A stretch of DNA of 64,000 nucleotides from Novosphingobium sp. (GTDB taxonomy: Bacteria; Pseudomonadota; Alphaproteobacteria; Sphingomonadales; Sphingomonadaceae): contig JAGHZR010000001.1 in NCBI GenBank assembly GCA_017745295.1, forward strand, positions 124,001 through 188,000, in the 5' to 3' direction. The translations under genes and the position numbers were made by a program. The notes under the pieces were generated by a model, which did no database searches, had not been told where the DNA came from, and saw only the letters and a list, made by a program, of their open reading frames with translations. How positions within the stretch are numbered: the stretch's first letter is position 1; each line of letters starts with the position of its first letter. This document shows positions 24,209 through 32,621 of the stretch, one piece after another.

Positions 24209-25408
24209 ATGGCGACATTTTCCTCCAATCTGGCCATTCTCGGCGGCGGTCTCGCGGGATCGCTGATCGCGCTGGCGATGGCGCGGCAGCGCCCGGACGT
24301 GCGCGTGCTGCTGGTCGAACAGGGCGAGCGGATCGGCGGCGATCATGTCTGGTCGTTCTTCGAAACCGATGTCGCCCCCGCCCACCGCGACCTCGTGGAA
24401 CCGCTGATCGCCCGCCGCTGGAGCGGCTACGAGGTCCATTTCCCGGGTCACGCGCGGCTGCTCTCGACGCCTTATGCCAGCGTCACCAGCCAGCGGCTGG
24501 ACGCACTGGTCCACGCCACGCTGGGGGCGGAATCCCTGCTGACCGGCGTCTCCGTGGCCGAGGCAGAGCCGCAGACGGTGCTGCTCGCCGACGGGCGAAG
24601 CATCGCCGCCGATGCCGTGATCGACGCACGCGGCGCCCACGGCCTGCCGCACCTGACCGGCGGCTGGCAGAAGTTCCTCGGCCAGATGCTCCGCCTCTCG
24701 GTGCCGCACGGGCTGGAACGCCCGGTCGTCATGGACGCCCGCGTCGAGCAGCACGACGGTTACCGCTTCGTCTATTGCCTGCCCTTTTCCGAGCGCGAGG
24801 TCTTCGTCGAGGATACCTATTATTCGAGCGATCCGGGCCTCGACGTGCCGCTCCTGCGCCAGCGCGTCGGGGATTACGCCGCCCAGATGGGTTGGCACCT
24901 CGATTCCGTCACGTATGAGGAAACCGGCGTGCTGCCGGTGATCGCGGGCGGCGACTTCGAAAAGTTCTGGAACTCCGCGCCGGACTCCGGCGTTGCCCGT
25001 GCCGGAACGCGGGCCGCGCTCGTCAACCCGATGACATCCTATTCCTTTCCCGATGCTGTAAGATTTGCCATGCACCTGACCACTCTCGACAATCTCTCCG
25101 GCGTCAGCCTAGGAAGGACCAGTCATGCATGGGCCGCAAATCACTGGCGCGGGGGGCGCTTCTACCGAATGTTGACGCGCATGCTGTTCGGGGCCGCAAG
25201 GCCCGAGGAACGCCGGGCCGTGCTGGAACGGTTCTACACCCTGCCCGAGGGGCTGATCGAACGCTTCTACGCCGGTAATCCGCGCGTGGCCGACATGGCG
25301 CGGGTGCTCTCCGGCAAGCCGCCGGTGCCGGTGGGCGCGGCGATCGCCAGCCTTGCGGGACGCGGCTATCCACTGAGCGACCTTGCCCCCAAGGGCGGCC
25401 TGCGATGA
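24209..25408 (+). CDS. crtY: Lycopene beta-cyclase CrtY
   Basis: A 399-residue flavoprotein. It has the N-terminal dinucleotide fold LAILGGGLAGSLIALAMA, the family signature GERIGGDHVWSFFETDVAPA, the YRFVYCLPFSEREVFVEDTY strand with the EDT-type active-site region, and NPMTSYSFPDAVRFA near the C-terminus. CrtY closes both ends of lycopene to beta-ionone rings, giving beta-carotene at the membrane. It is the first gene of the carotenoid operon. Its last codons overlap the crtI start (ATGA at 25405-25408). No promoter could be picked with confidence in the 68 bp upstream. Confidence 0.95.
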   Translation: MATFSSNLAILGGGLAGSLIALAMARQRPDVRVLLVEQGERIGGDHVWSFFETDVAPAHRDLVEPLIARRWSGYEVHFPGHARLLSTPYASVTSQRLDALVHATLGAESLLTGVSVAEAEPQTVLLADGRSIAADAVIDARGAHGLPHLTGGWQKFLGQMLRLSVPHGLERPVVMDARVEQHDGYRFVYCLPFSEREVFVEDTYYSSDPGLDVPLLRQRVGDYAAQMGWHLDSVTYEETGVLPVIAGGDFEKFWNSAPDSGVARAGTRAALVNPMTSYSFPDAVRFAMHLTTLDNLSGVSLGRTSHAWAANHWRGGRFYRMLTRMLFGAARPEERRAVLERFYTLPEGLIERFYAGNPRVADMARVLSGKPPVPVGAAIASLAGRGYPLSDLAPKGGLR

Positions 25409-26883
25409 AGAAGGCCTGCGTCATCGGCGCCGGTTTCGGCGGCCTCGCCCTCGCCATTCGCCTGCAAAGCGCCGGGATCGAGACCACGCTGGTCGAGGCG
25501 CGCGACAAGGTGGGCGGCCGCGCCTACTCTTGGGAGCGCGACGGGTTCACCTTCGATGCCGGTCCCACCGTCATCACCGACCCCGATGCCCTGCGTGAAC
25601 TCTGGACCCTGTCCTCGCAAGATATCGCCGACGACGTCGACCTGATGCCGGTCATGCCGTTCTACCGCCTCAACTGGACCGACGGCGTCACTTTCGACTA
25701 TTCGAACGACGAGACCGCGCTGCGCCGCGAGATCGACCGCGTCGCTCCGCGCGATCTTGCCGGTTACGACGAATTCCTGCGCTATGCCGCCGGGGTCTAT
25801 CAGGAAGGCTACGTCAAGCTGGGTCACGAGGCCTTCCTCGACTTCTCCAGCATGATAAAGGCCGCCCCGGCGCTCGCCCGCTATCAGGCCTGGCGCTCGG
25901 TCTATTCGATGGTCAGCCACTATGTGAAGGACGAGCACCTGCGGCAGGCGCTCTCGTTCCACTCCCTGCTGGTCGGCGGCAATCCGATGACCACCAGCGC
26001 GATCTACGCGCTGATCCACAAGCTGGAGAAGGACGGCGGCGTCTGGTGGGCGCGCGGCGGCACCAACAAGCTGGCGCAGGGCATGGCCCGGCTGTTCGAG
26101 CGGCTCGGCGGCACGCTGCGCCTCGGCGAAAAAGTCGTGCAGATCCACACGCTCGGCGACCAGGTCACCGAAGTCGAGACGACAAGCGGCTGGAAGCAGC
26201 GCTTCGACGCGATCGCCAGCAACGGCGACATCATGCACACTTACCGCGACCTGCTTTCCGGCAACCAGCGCGGGCAGGACATGGCGCACAAGCTCAAGAA
26301 GAAGCGCTTCTCGCCCAGTCTCTTCGTCGTCCATTTCGGCCTCGAAGGCACCTGGCCCGGCATCCCGCACCACACGATCCTGTTCGGCCCGCGCTATCAG
26401 GGCCTGCTCGACGACATTTTCGAGCACGGCGTGCTGCCGCGCGACTTCTCGATCTACCTCCATCACCCGACCGTCACCGATCCCTCGATGGCCCCGGCGG
26501 GCAAGAGCACGTTCTACGCGCTCGTGCCCGTGGCCAACATGGGCAAGCTGCCGATCGACTGGGCGGAAGTCGGCCCGATCCTCGAACAGCGCGTGCTCGC
26601 CGAAGTCGGCCGCCGCCTGATCCCGGATATCGACGACCGCATCGTGACGAAGTTCCACTACGCCCCGCCGGACTTCGAAAGCGACCTCGGCGCCTACAAC
26701 GGCAATGGCTTCAGCCTCGAACCGCTGCTGACCCAGAGCGCCTGGTTCCGCGGCCACAACCGCGACGACAAGCTGAAGAACTTCTACCTCGTCGGTGCCG
26801 GTTGCCATCCCGGCGCGGGCATTCCCGGCGTCGTCGGCTCGGCCAAGGCGACCGCGAAGCTCATGCTGGAAGGTTTCAAGTGA
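25405..26883 (+). CDS. crtI: Phytoene desaturase CrtI
   Basis: A 492-residue FAD enzyme. It has the N-terminal motif CVIGAGFGGLALAIRLQSAG, then VEARDKVGGRAYSWERDGF with TFDAGPTVITDP, SDPS-type substrate segments (SPSLFVVHFGLEGTWP, HHTILFGPRYQGLLDD) and the C-terminal bacterial-desaturase signature LVGAGCHPGAGIPGVVGSAK. CrtI converts phytoene to lycopene in three or four desaturations. It overlaps crtY by four bases upstream, and its stop overlaps the GTG of the next gene (GTGA), so translation of the first three genes is coupled. Confidence 0.96.
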   Translation: MKKACVIGAGFGGLALAIRLQSAGIETTLVEARDKVGGRAYSWERDGFTFDAGPTVITDPDALRELWTLSSQDIADDVDLMPVMPFYRLNWTDGVTFDYSNDETALRREIDRVAPRDLAGYDEFLRYAAGVYQEGYVKLGHEAFLDFSSMIKAAPALARYQAWRSVYSMVSHYVKDEHLRQALSFHSLLVGGNPMTTSAIYALIHKLEKDGGVWWARGGTNKLAQGMARLFERLGGTLRLGEKVVQIHTLGDQVTEVETTSGWKQRFDAIASNGDIMHTYRDLLSGNQRGQDMAHKLKKKRFSPSLFVVHFGLEGTWPGIPHHTILFGPRYQGLLDDIFEHGVLPRDFSIYLHHPTVTDPSMAPAGKSTFYALVPVANMGKLPIDWAEVGPILEQRVLAEVGRRLIPDIDDRIVTKFHYAPPDFESDLGAYNGNGFSLEPLLTQSAWFRGHNRDDKLKNFYLVGAGCHPGAGIPGVVGSAKATAKLMLEGFK

Positions 26884-27347
26884 CGTTCGGCGGAACCGTC
26901 GTGGCCGAACCGGCCCGCGCGCTCCATGCGCTCCGGCAGGCCTGGGGCTGGACCCATGTCGATTTCGCCGAGATCGTCGGCCAGAGCCTGATGGGCCACC
27001 TGCTGGTGATCGACTGCGCGGGCACCTACCATTACCTCGATCCCGACCTGCTGAACCTCACCGCGCTGGGAAACGAAGCCGCCGCGCAGGCGCACATGGC
27101 GCAGGACGAGACGAAGCTGATCTGGCGCGCCGATGCCCTCGTCGATGCCGCCACCGAGCGGCTGGGCTTTACCGCGATGGGCGAAGTCTATAGCCGGACG
27201 GTTTCCGCGCTGCTGTCCGGCGATTACGGACACGAGCAGCTGGTGAGGATCAGCCTTGTCGAGCTGATCTACCTGACGGGGGATCTCGCCCGGCAGGTCC
27301 ACGATCTGCCGCCCGAAACTTACCAGGCGGCGCCCAGATTCAAGTGA
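26880..27347 (+). CDS. Tdi1/DUF1851-like protein inside the carotenoid operon
   Basis: A 155-residue protein read from a GTG that overlaps the crtI stop. It resembles GAD-like/DUF1851 proteins, the family of the type VI secretion immunity protein Tdi1. The N-terminal half has GQSLMGHLLVIDCAGTYHYL and DPDLLNLTALGNEAAAQAHM. The C-terminal domain has LVDAATERLGFTAMGEVYSR, then VSALLSGDYGHEQLVRISLV and ELIYLTGDLARQVHDLPPET, which parallels the family's LGGEY-xxx-ISL-EL-xSGDLARQIKDLP pattern. No effector or secretion gene is nearby. Many members of this family are orphans, so its job here could be unrelated to immunity. The family call is from memory of the pattern, not a search. Confidence 0.7.
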   Translation: MTFGGTVVAEPARALHALRQAWGWTHVDFAEIVGQSLMGHLLVIDCAGTYHYLDPDLLNLTALGNEAAAQAHMAQDETKLIWRADALVDAATERLGFTAMGEVYSRTVSALLSGDYGHEQLVRISLVELIYLTGDLARQVHDLPPETYQAAPRFK

Positions 27348-27360
27348 AGGTTATCGAGTG

Positions 27361-27957
27361 ATGAAACGTATCGCCGTCTACTGCGGCTCCGCCACCCCCG
27401 CCGATCCCCGCTACGTCCAGCTGGCCCGCGACGTCGGCGCCGCCCTTGCCGCGCGCGGCGTGGGCGTCGTCTATGGCGGCGGCCGCCTCGGCCTGATGGG
27501 TGCCGTCGCCGCAGGGGCGCTCGAACAGGGCGGCGAAGTGATCGGGGTGATCCCCGAGGCACTGACGGGCAAGGGCGGCAAGGGCGGCGAAGTCGCCAAC
27601 CACGACTGCACCGAGCTTTACGTCGTCAAGACCATGCACGAGCGCAAGGCCGAATTCACCCGCCTGTCGGACGGCTTCCTGGTTCTGCCCGGCGGCGTCG
27701 GCACCATGGACGAACTGTGGGAAGCGGTGAGCTGGGCGCAGCTCGGCTACCACGACAAGCCGGTGGGCGTGCTCAACTCCTTCGGCTTCTACGACGGCCT
27801 GCTCGCCTTCAACCGCCACATGGCCGAAGTCGGCTTCGTGCGCCCGGCGCATCAGGGCATCATCCTTGCCGAGACCGAACTCGACCTCCTGCTCGACCGC
27901 ATGGCCGCCCACGAGCCGATCGTGCCGATCGTCAGCATGGACCCCAGCACGCTGTGA
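27361..27957 (+). CDS. LOG-family nucleoside 5'-monophosphate phosphoribohydrolase
   Basis: A 198-residue Rossmann-like protein of the LOG (LONELY GUY, formerly lysine-decarboxylase-like) family: IAVYCGSATPADPRYVQLAR, VYGGGRLGLMGAVAAGAL, MHERKAEFTRLSDGFLVLPG and the diagnostic PGGVGTMDELWE. LOG enzymes cleave the N-glycosidic bond of cytokinin ribotides or, in bacteria, of AMP/GMP-type nucleotides, releasing free base and ribose 5-phosphate. It sits between the Tdi1-like gene and crtB. The ATG at 27361 is preferred to the in-frame GTG at 27358. Its link to carotenoid synthesis is unclear. Confidence 0.9.
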   Translation: MKRIAVYCGSATPADPRYVQLARDVGAALAARGVGVVYGGGRLGLMGAVAAGALEQGGEVIGVIPEALTGKGGKGGEVANHDCTELYVVKTMHERKAEFTRLSDGFLVLPGGVGTMDELWEAVSWAQLGYHDKPVGVLNSFGFYDGLLAFNRHMAEVGFVRPAHQGIILAETELDLLLDRMAAHEPIVPIVSMDPSTL

Positions 27958-27966
27958 GGTTTGCCG

Positions 27967-28977
27967 GTGGCGACTGAAAACCTCCTCGAATCCGTCGTTC
28001 GCGAGGCGGGTGCGGCGAACCGCGCCCGCCTCGTGAAGGAAGCGCACCGCTCCATCCGCAAGGGGTCGAAGAGTTTTTCCGCCGCCAGCCGTCTGTTCGA
28101 CCGCGAGACCCGCGAGCGGGTCTGGCTGCTCTACGCCTGGTGCCGCGCCTGCGACGACATTGCCGACGAGCAGGACCACGGCCATGCCATCGGCCCCGTT
28201 CGTCTCGGCACCCGCCTCTCGCCGGAGGACCGGCTTGCGACGATCCGCACGCTGACCGAACTGGCCATGGCGGGGGAGAGCACCGGCACCCCGGCCTTCG
28301 ACGCGCTCGGCCAGTTGATGCGCGAAGTGCCGCTGACGCCGCAGATGGTGGAGGACGTGCTCGCCGGTTTCGCACTCGATGCCGCCGACTGGCGCCCGCG
28401 CTCCGAAGCCGACATGCTGCGCTACTGCTACCACGTCGCCGGAGCGGTGGGGGTGATGATGGCGGCGGTCATGGGGGTATCGCCCGAGGACGACGACACG
28501 CTCGACCGCGCCTGCGACCTCGGCATCGCCTTCCAGATCGCCAATATCGTCCGCGACGTCTGGGAGGACGACGCCAACGGGCGCTGCTACCTGCCGGTCG
28601 AATGGCTGGTGGAAGCGGACATCCCGCCGGGCGAAGTCACCAAGCCGCATTACCGCCACGCCCTGGTGCCCATGGTCGCACGCGCCTGTGCTCTCGCGCG
28701 GGACTACGAGGCCTCGGCCCGCGTCGGCGCGACGCGGCTGGCCTTCCGCCAGCGCTGGGCAGTGCTCTCGGCGGCGAACATCTACGGCGGCATCGCCCGC
28801 GAGGTCGAGCGGCTCGGCGCCCATGCCTGGGACCACCGCGTCGGCACGACCCGCAGCGAGAAGCTGGGCCATGTCTGGTCGGCGCTGGAAGAAGCTCGTA
28901 CGGGCGGCGAACCGACAGGCGAGGCGCCCCGTCCTGCGCTGTCGCGCCGGGAGCTGCGCGCGCTGGCGCAGGCCTGA
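27967..28977 (+). CDS. crtB: Phytoene synthase CrtB
   Basis: A 336-residue squalene/phytoene synthase. It carries the two Asp-rich magnesium-diphosphate motifs, DDIAD in LLYAWCRACDDIADEQD and DVWEDD in ANIVRDVWEDDANGRCYLP, plus CYHVAGAVGVMM. It joins two geranylgeranyl-diphosphate molecules to phytoene, the committed step supplying CrtI and CrtY. The GTG at 27967 is chosen because GAGG lies 8 bases upstream. A TTG at 27961 is possible. It follows the LOG gene by 9 bp and is the last gene of the operon. No crtE or crtZ is in the window. Confidence 0.95.
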   Translation: MATENLLESVVREAGAANRARLVKEAHRSIRKGSKSFSAASRLFDRETRERVWLLYAWCRACDDIADEQDHGHAIGPVRLGTRLSPEDRLATIRTLTELAMAGESTGTPAFDALGQLMREVPLTPQMVEDVLAGFALDAADWRPRSEADMLRYCYHVAGAVGVMMAAVMGVSPEDDDTLDRACDLGIAFQIANIVRDVWEDDANGRCYLPVEWLVEADIPPGEVTKPHYRHALVPMVARACALARDYEASARVGATRLAFRQRWAVLSAANIYGGIAREVERLGAHAWDHRVGTTRSEKLGHVWSALEEARTGGEPTGEAPRPALSRRELRALAQA

Positions 28978-29305
28978 ACTGTCGCAAAAGGGCCGATGGC
29001 ATCAGGAGCGGACCGGAACAACTCCGGCCCTCGAAACGTCCCGACCGTGTTTACGGCTCTGCGACGAAAGTGCGGTGGACCCGAAAAACTCGCGGCGAAG
29101 TGCGCCCAAGGGCGATTCGCGGTCGCGGGGCGACCATGCCGTGGCTCCCTTTTCCCGACAACCTGCCGAAACGACCCAATCCACCGCGCGCTCCGCGCTT
29201 GAGACGAACCGTTGCACCCGTCCCATTTCGCGACTGACGGGAAAACGGTGGGAGCCTCCCGCGCTTCCGGGCGTTTACACTTCGTAACAATAAGGGAGAA
29301 CCGCC
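28978..29305. other. Intergenic region after crtB
   Basis: About 330 bp with no convincing gene. The last 55 bp carry an EcfG-like promoter for the small membrane gene. A near-match GGAAC-N17-CGTC also lies around 29016-29041. Confidence 0.5.
29251..29275 (+). promoter_or_regulatory. EcfG-like general-stress promoter for the small membrane gene
   Basis: GGAGC at 29251-29255, a 16-base spacer and CGTT at 29272-29275. One base differs from the EcfG consensus GGAAC-N16/17-CGTT. It lies 30 bp before the ATG of the Lmo0937-like gene. Confidence 0.5.
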
Positions 29306-29455
29306 ATGCTCTTCACCATCGCCGCCATCCTGCTGGTCCTCTGGCTGCTCGGCTTCGTCGTGTTCCACGTATCGAGCGCGCTGATTCACGTCCTGCTGGT
29401 GATCGCGATCGTCGTCGGCCTCGTCCAGCTGTTCCGGGGCGGCCGGGCCGTCTAG
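29306..29455 (+). CDS. Small membrane protein, Lmo0937 family
   Basis: A 49-residue protein (MLFTIAAILLVLWLLGFV, then HVSSALIHVLLVIAIVVGLV and QLFRGGRAV) with two hydrophobic helices separated by a short turn and a basic C-terminus. This is the pattern of the Lmo0937 / DUF5670 family, often expressed under stress and of unknown function. A strong AGGGAGA ribosome site lies 6 bases upstream, an EcfG-like promoter is placed at 29251-29275, and a perfect terminator follows. It is therefore very likely a real monocistronic gene. Confidence 0.85.
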   Translation: MLFTIAAILLVLWLLGFVVFHVSSALIHVLLVIAIVVGLVQLFRGGRAV

Positions 29456-29461
29456 CAGGCG

Positions 29462-29486
29462 AAGGGGGGCTTTGAGCCCCCCTTTT
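29462..29486. terminator. Intrinsic terminator after the small membrane gene
   Basis: Arms aaggggggc and gccccccttt around a tttga loop, followed by T residues. It also lies 4 bp from the converging efflux gene stop, so it may serve both. Confidence 0.88.
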
Positions 29487-29489
29487 CGT

Positions 29490-30788
29490 TCAGGGACGCT
29501 TGCCGGGCGCGTAATAGCCCGGAGGATAGTTGAGACGCCGGAACAGCTTCCCGCGCTCCGAATAGAGCACGAAGATCAGCGCGGTCAGCCCCGCCGCCAT
29601 CATCGAGGCCAGGATCGGACGCGGCGTGCCGTCATAGGCCTGCCCGATCAGCGCGCCGAGCACCGACCCCATGACCATGCGCACGAACGACATGATCGAG
29701 GCCGCAGCTCCTGCCGTCCGCGCGAAAGGCTGGATCGCGATCGACTGGAAGTTCGAGCCGATGAAGCTCATCATGCACATGGAGAACGTCATCAGCGGGA
29801 TGAAGACCCACAACGTCTCGCCGTTCAGGGCGAGCACGAAATGCAGCACCGAGCTTACGATATAGCCGAACAGCGCCGTCTGCGAGACACGCCGGGCGCC
29901 GAACCTCTGGACGATCCGCGCATTGACGAAGTTTGTCGAGGCCATGACCAGCGCCATGCCGCCGAACACCGCCGGGAAGAAGAAGCCCGCGCCGAAATGC
30001 TCGCCCACCAGCTGCTGGGCGCTGTTGATATAGCCGAACATCGCGCCCTGCACGAAGGCCGTGCCGAACAGGTAGCCCACCGCCTCGCGCGTGCGCAGAG
30101 TCAGTGCCATGTTGGCGGCAATGACCTTGGGGCGGATTTCCTGGCGGTAGTCGGGATGTAGCGTCTCCGGCAGCCGCATGGCGGTCCAGACGCAGACGCA
30201 AGTGCCCAGCACCGCGATGAGGCCGAAGATCCAGCGCCAGCCCGCCACCAGCATTACGCCCTGACCGACCATCGGCGCGATCATCGGCACGACCATGAAG
30301 GTCATCGAGACCAGCGACTGCGTGCTCGCCATCTTGTCGCCTTCGAACCGGTCGCGGATGACCGTCATCGGCATGACCATCAGCGCCGAAGTGCACAGGC
30401 CCGCCACCGCGCGGGCGGCCAGCATCATCGGGAAGCTCGTCACCAGCGCGCAGGCCAATGCACTCAGCACATAGGCGGCGATCGCGAAGAGCAGCACCGG
30501 TCGCCGTCCGTAGCGGTCGGCGATGGCGCCGGGGAACAGCGAGCCGAGCCCCGTGCAGATCAGGAACACCCCGACGATCAGCTGACGCTGGTTGGGATCG
30601 CTGACCGAAAGGTCGCGGCTGATCTCGCCAAGGGCGGGCAACATGATATCGATCGAGAGCGCCTGAAGGGCCTGAAGCGCGGCCATGAGGACGACGAACT
30701 CGACCCCCCGCATCGGAAACGGCGCGGGATTCGCTTTGTCGGAGGTCATGCGGGGCGCATGCAGCACTTGGGCCGCACTGGCCAGCAT
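29490..30788 (-). CDS. Bcr/CflA-family MFS drug efflux transporter
   Basis: A 432-residue protein with 12 predicted helices. The conserved Bcr/CflA features are ALSIDIMLPALGEISRDL in helix 1, GLGSLFPGAIADRYGRRPVL (motif A in the helix 2-3 loop) and RAVAGLCTSALMVMPMTVIR-D (motif B). These proton antiporters export drugs such as bicyclomycin or chloramphenicol and some amino-acid derivatives. The ATG at 30788 has GGAG seven bases upstream and is used. A second Met at 30749 is possible. It is on the same strand as, and 50 bp downstream of, the GNAT-NUDIX-pgl group. Confidence 0.9.
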   Translation of the reverse strand: MLASAAQVLHAPRMTSDKANPAPFPMRGVEFVVLMAALQALQALSIDIMLPALGEISRDLSVSDPNQRQLIVGVFLICTGLGSLFPGAIADRYGRRPVLLFAIAAYVLSALACALVTSFPMMLAARAVAGLCTSALMVMPMTVIRDRFEGDKMASTQSLVSMTFMVVPMIAPMVGQGVMLVAGWRWIFGLIAVLGTCVCVWTAMRLPETLHPDYRQEIRPKVIAANMALTLRTREAVGYLFGTAFVQGAMFGYINSAQQLVGEHFGAGFFFPAVFGGMALVMASTNFVNARIVQRFGARRVSQTALFGYIVSSVLHFVLALNGETLWVFIPLMTFSMCMMSFIGSNFQSIAIQPFARTAGAAASIMSFVRMVMGSVLGALIGQAYDGTPRPILASMMAAGLTALIFVLYSERGKLFRRLNYPPGYYAPGKRP

Positions 30789-30838
30789 TTTCGCGCTCCG
30801 AACGGCGCTTTGGCGGGCTGGACGGCTTTGCGGGCCGG

Positions 30839-31360
30839 TCAGGCCTCGCGCACCAGCACGATTCTCGAACCGCCCTCGCCTGCAAGCCGGTCCACTTCCC
30901 GATAGCCGAGTTTCTCCGCCAGCCGGAGCGAAGGCAGGTTCGCCTCGGCAATGATGCAGCCGGTGCGGCGGATCCCGCGCGTATCGAACCAGCCCAGCGC
31001 CGCGCGGCCCGCTTCCGTGCCGTAGCCCTGCCCGTGAAAGCCGGAGGCGAGCGTCCAGGTCATCTCGATCTCGGCCTGTGCCTTCGGCCCGAGATCGCGC
31101 AGGAAGCGGGCATGGCCGAGCTTGCCCAGATAGCGGCCGGACGCCTTCTCCAGCACCGTGAACTGGCCGAAGCCCTCCAGCGTCCAGTGCCCGACGTCGC
31201 GCTGGAAGCGGCCCCAGGCATCGGCGCGCGGGAGCGGACTGCCGCCGATATGGGCGACGACCTGCGGGTCGCAGAACATCTGCCGCATCGCCTCGAAATC
31301 CGCAGCCACCGGCGGGCGGAGCGACAGGCGATCGGTTTCCAGAAGCAACCCTTCACGCAC
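30839..31360 (-). CDS. GNAT acetyltransferase, RimJ/RimL-type
   Basis: A 173-residue protein. It has LLETDRLSLRPPVAADFEAM at the N-terminus, WGRFQRDVGHWTLEGFGQFTV, ASGFHGQGYGTEAGRAAL (the acetyl-CoA-binding QGYGTEA loop) and LAEKLGYREVDR near the C-terminus. Family members acetylate N-terminal amines of ribosomal proteins or small substrates; the target is unknown. The GTG start overlaps the stop of the NUDIX gene (8-bp overlap), so the two are translationally coupled. The frame continues open into the NUDIX gene, but that part is not family-like. Confidence 0.88.
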   Translation of the reverse strand: MREGLLLETDRLSLRPPVAADFEAMRQMFCDPQVVAHIGGSPLPRADAWGRFQRDVGHWTLEGFGQFTVLEKASGRYLGKLGHARFLRDLGPKAQAEIEMTWTLASGFHGQGYGTEAGRAALGWFDTRGIRRTGCIIAEANLPSLRLAEKLGYREVDRLAGEGGSRIVLVREA

Positions 31361-31844
31361 GATAATCGGCCACCCATTGCCGCAGTTCGGCGGGAAGCCG
31401 CGCCGCCATCCGTTCGGGCAAGGCATCGAGCGCGAAGAACCGCGCCTCGACGATTTCGCGGCCATCGACGCGCGGCTGGCCATCGGTGCGCCCGGCCACG
31501 ACATGGACATGGTTGCTGGCGCCGACGAGATCCTCGGTTGCCACCGTCAGCAGGCGCGCCTCGGAGAGATCGCAGCCGGTTTCCTCCAGCAGTTCGCGCC
31601 GCGCTGCCGAAACCGGCTCTTCCCCGCGGCTCAGACCGCCACCCGGCGGCATCCACTTGTCCGAACCGTAGGAGTGCCGCACCAGCAGCACACGCCCCTC
31701 GCCATCGAGCGCGAGTACCCGCACCCCGTCGAGACTGGGCCGCCACACCCGCCAGACCTGCTTGCGCGCCCAATGGGCGAGCCGATAGAGCCTGCGGTGC
31801 AGCGGCGCGGGCAGGAGATGGAGCAGGGCGCTCAGCAGAAGCAC
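31353..31844 (-). CDS. NUDIX hydrolase
   Basis: About 163 residues with a full Nudix box, GGGLSRGEEPVSAARRELLE followed by ETG (the G-x5-E-x7-REU-x-EE-x-GU pattern with the metal-binding glutamates). LLVRHSYGSDKWMPPGG leads into it. Such enzymes cleave a nucleoside diphosphate linked to another moiety. The N-terminal 30 residues (LLLSALLHLLPAPLHRRLYR) are basic and hydrophobic. The GTG at 31844 overlaps the end of pgl by 13 bp, in keeping with one operon pgl-NUDIX-GNAT. Other starts inside the first 30 codons are possible. Confidence 0.85.
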   Translation of the reverse strand: MLLLSALLHLLPAPLHRRLYRLAHWARKQVWRVWRPSLDGVRVLALDGEGRVLLVRHSYGSDKWMPPGGGLSRGEEPVSAARRELLEETGCDLSEARLLTVATEDLVGASNHVHVVAGRTDGQPRVDGREIVEARFFALDALPERMAARLPAELRQWVADYRA

Positions 31845-32452
31845 GTGACCTTGTGTCGGGCCGTGCGCAGCAGGCGGGCGACCGGAAGGTCGTGCTCGCC
31901 CTTCACGGCGGCATCGAACACCGCGCGCTTGTCGGCGCCGCGGATCACGAACATGATCTCGTCGCTGTCGGTCAGGGCCGGAATGGTCAGGCTGAGCCGG
32001 TCGAACGGCGCTTCGGGCGGCAGCGGATCGGGGGTCAGGCGGCGCACCGCGTGGGGATCGTCCACTTGCGGATCGATGTTGGGGAACAGCGAGGCAATGT
32101 GCCCGTCCCCGCCCATGCCGAGCCAGGCTATCGCGAAGTGGGGCGGCTGCGCCTCTTCGGTGAGCGGCACGATCCGGGCGCCCACGGGTTCCAGCCGGGC
32201 GCGGATCTTGCCGACATTGCTGGCGGGGTGGTCCTCGTCGACGATGCGGTCGTCGCCGGGCCAGATCGCGACGCGGTGCCAGGGCAGGTCCATCGCCGCC
32301 AGCCGGTCGAAGATCGGAAACGGCGTGGAGCCGCCCGGCACGGTCACGGCAATGTCGTCGGGGCTGGTCGCCAGCGCGGCCCTGAGGCGCGCGGCGAACC
32401 ATTCGGCAATGACGCCGTCGTCGGCGCCTTCGATCAGTTCGAGTTTCGGCAT
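31832..32452 (-). CDS. pgl: 6-phosphogluconolactonase
   Basis: A 206-residue SugarP-isomerase-fold enzyme of the DevB type. It has VTVPGGSTPFPIFDRLAAMD near the N-terminus, VAIWPGDDRIVDEDHPASNV, LGMGGDGHIASLFPN (active-site GMGxDGHxASLFP signature) and LSLTIPALTDSDEIMFVIRG. It hydrolyses 6-phosphogluconolactone to 6-phosphogluconate in the pentose-phosphate or Entner-Doudoroff route. Zwf and Edd genes are not adjacent. It is the first gene of a three-gene overlapping group with NUDIX and GNAT. Confidence 0.92.
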   Translation of the reverse strand: MPKLELIEGADDGVIAEWFAARLRAALATSPDDIAVTVPGGSTPFPIFDRLAAMDLPWHRVAIWPGDDRIVDEDHPASNVGKIRARLEPVGARIVPLTEEAQPPHFAIAWLGMGGDGHIASLFPNIDPQVDDPHAVRRLTPDPLPPEAPFDRLSLTIPALTDSDEIMFVIRGADKRAVFDAAVKGEHDLPVARLLRTARHKVTCFC

Positions 32453-32621
32453 GCCCTGATGCTTAGGCCGGTTTTGCCGATTGCGCGAGAGGAAGCGTCA
32501 GCGGCGCTCTGTTAAAAAAAGGAACGGCGCCGCCTCCGCATGGAAACGACGCCCTCCTGTACCGGAACGAAACCCGCAAAGGGACAGCGCCTCCGCTCCG
32601 GTGGAAAGTGTATTCAGGCCC

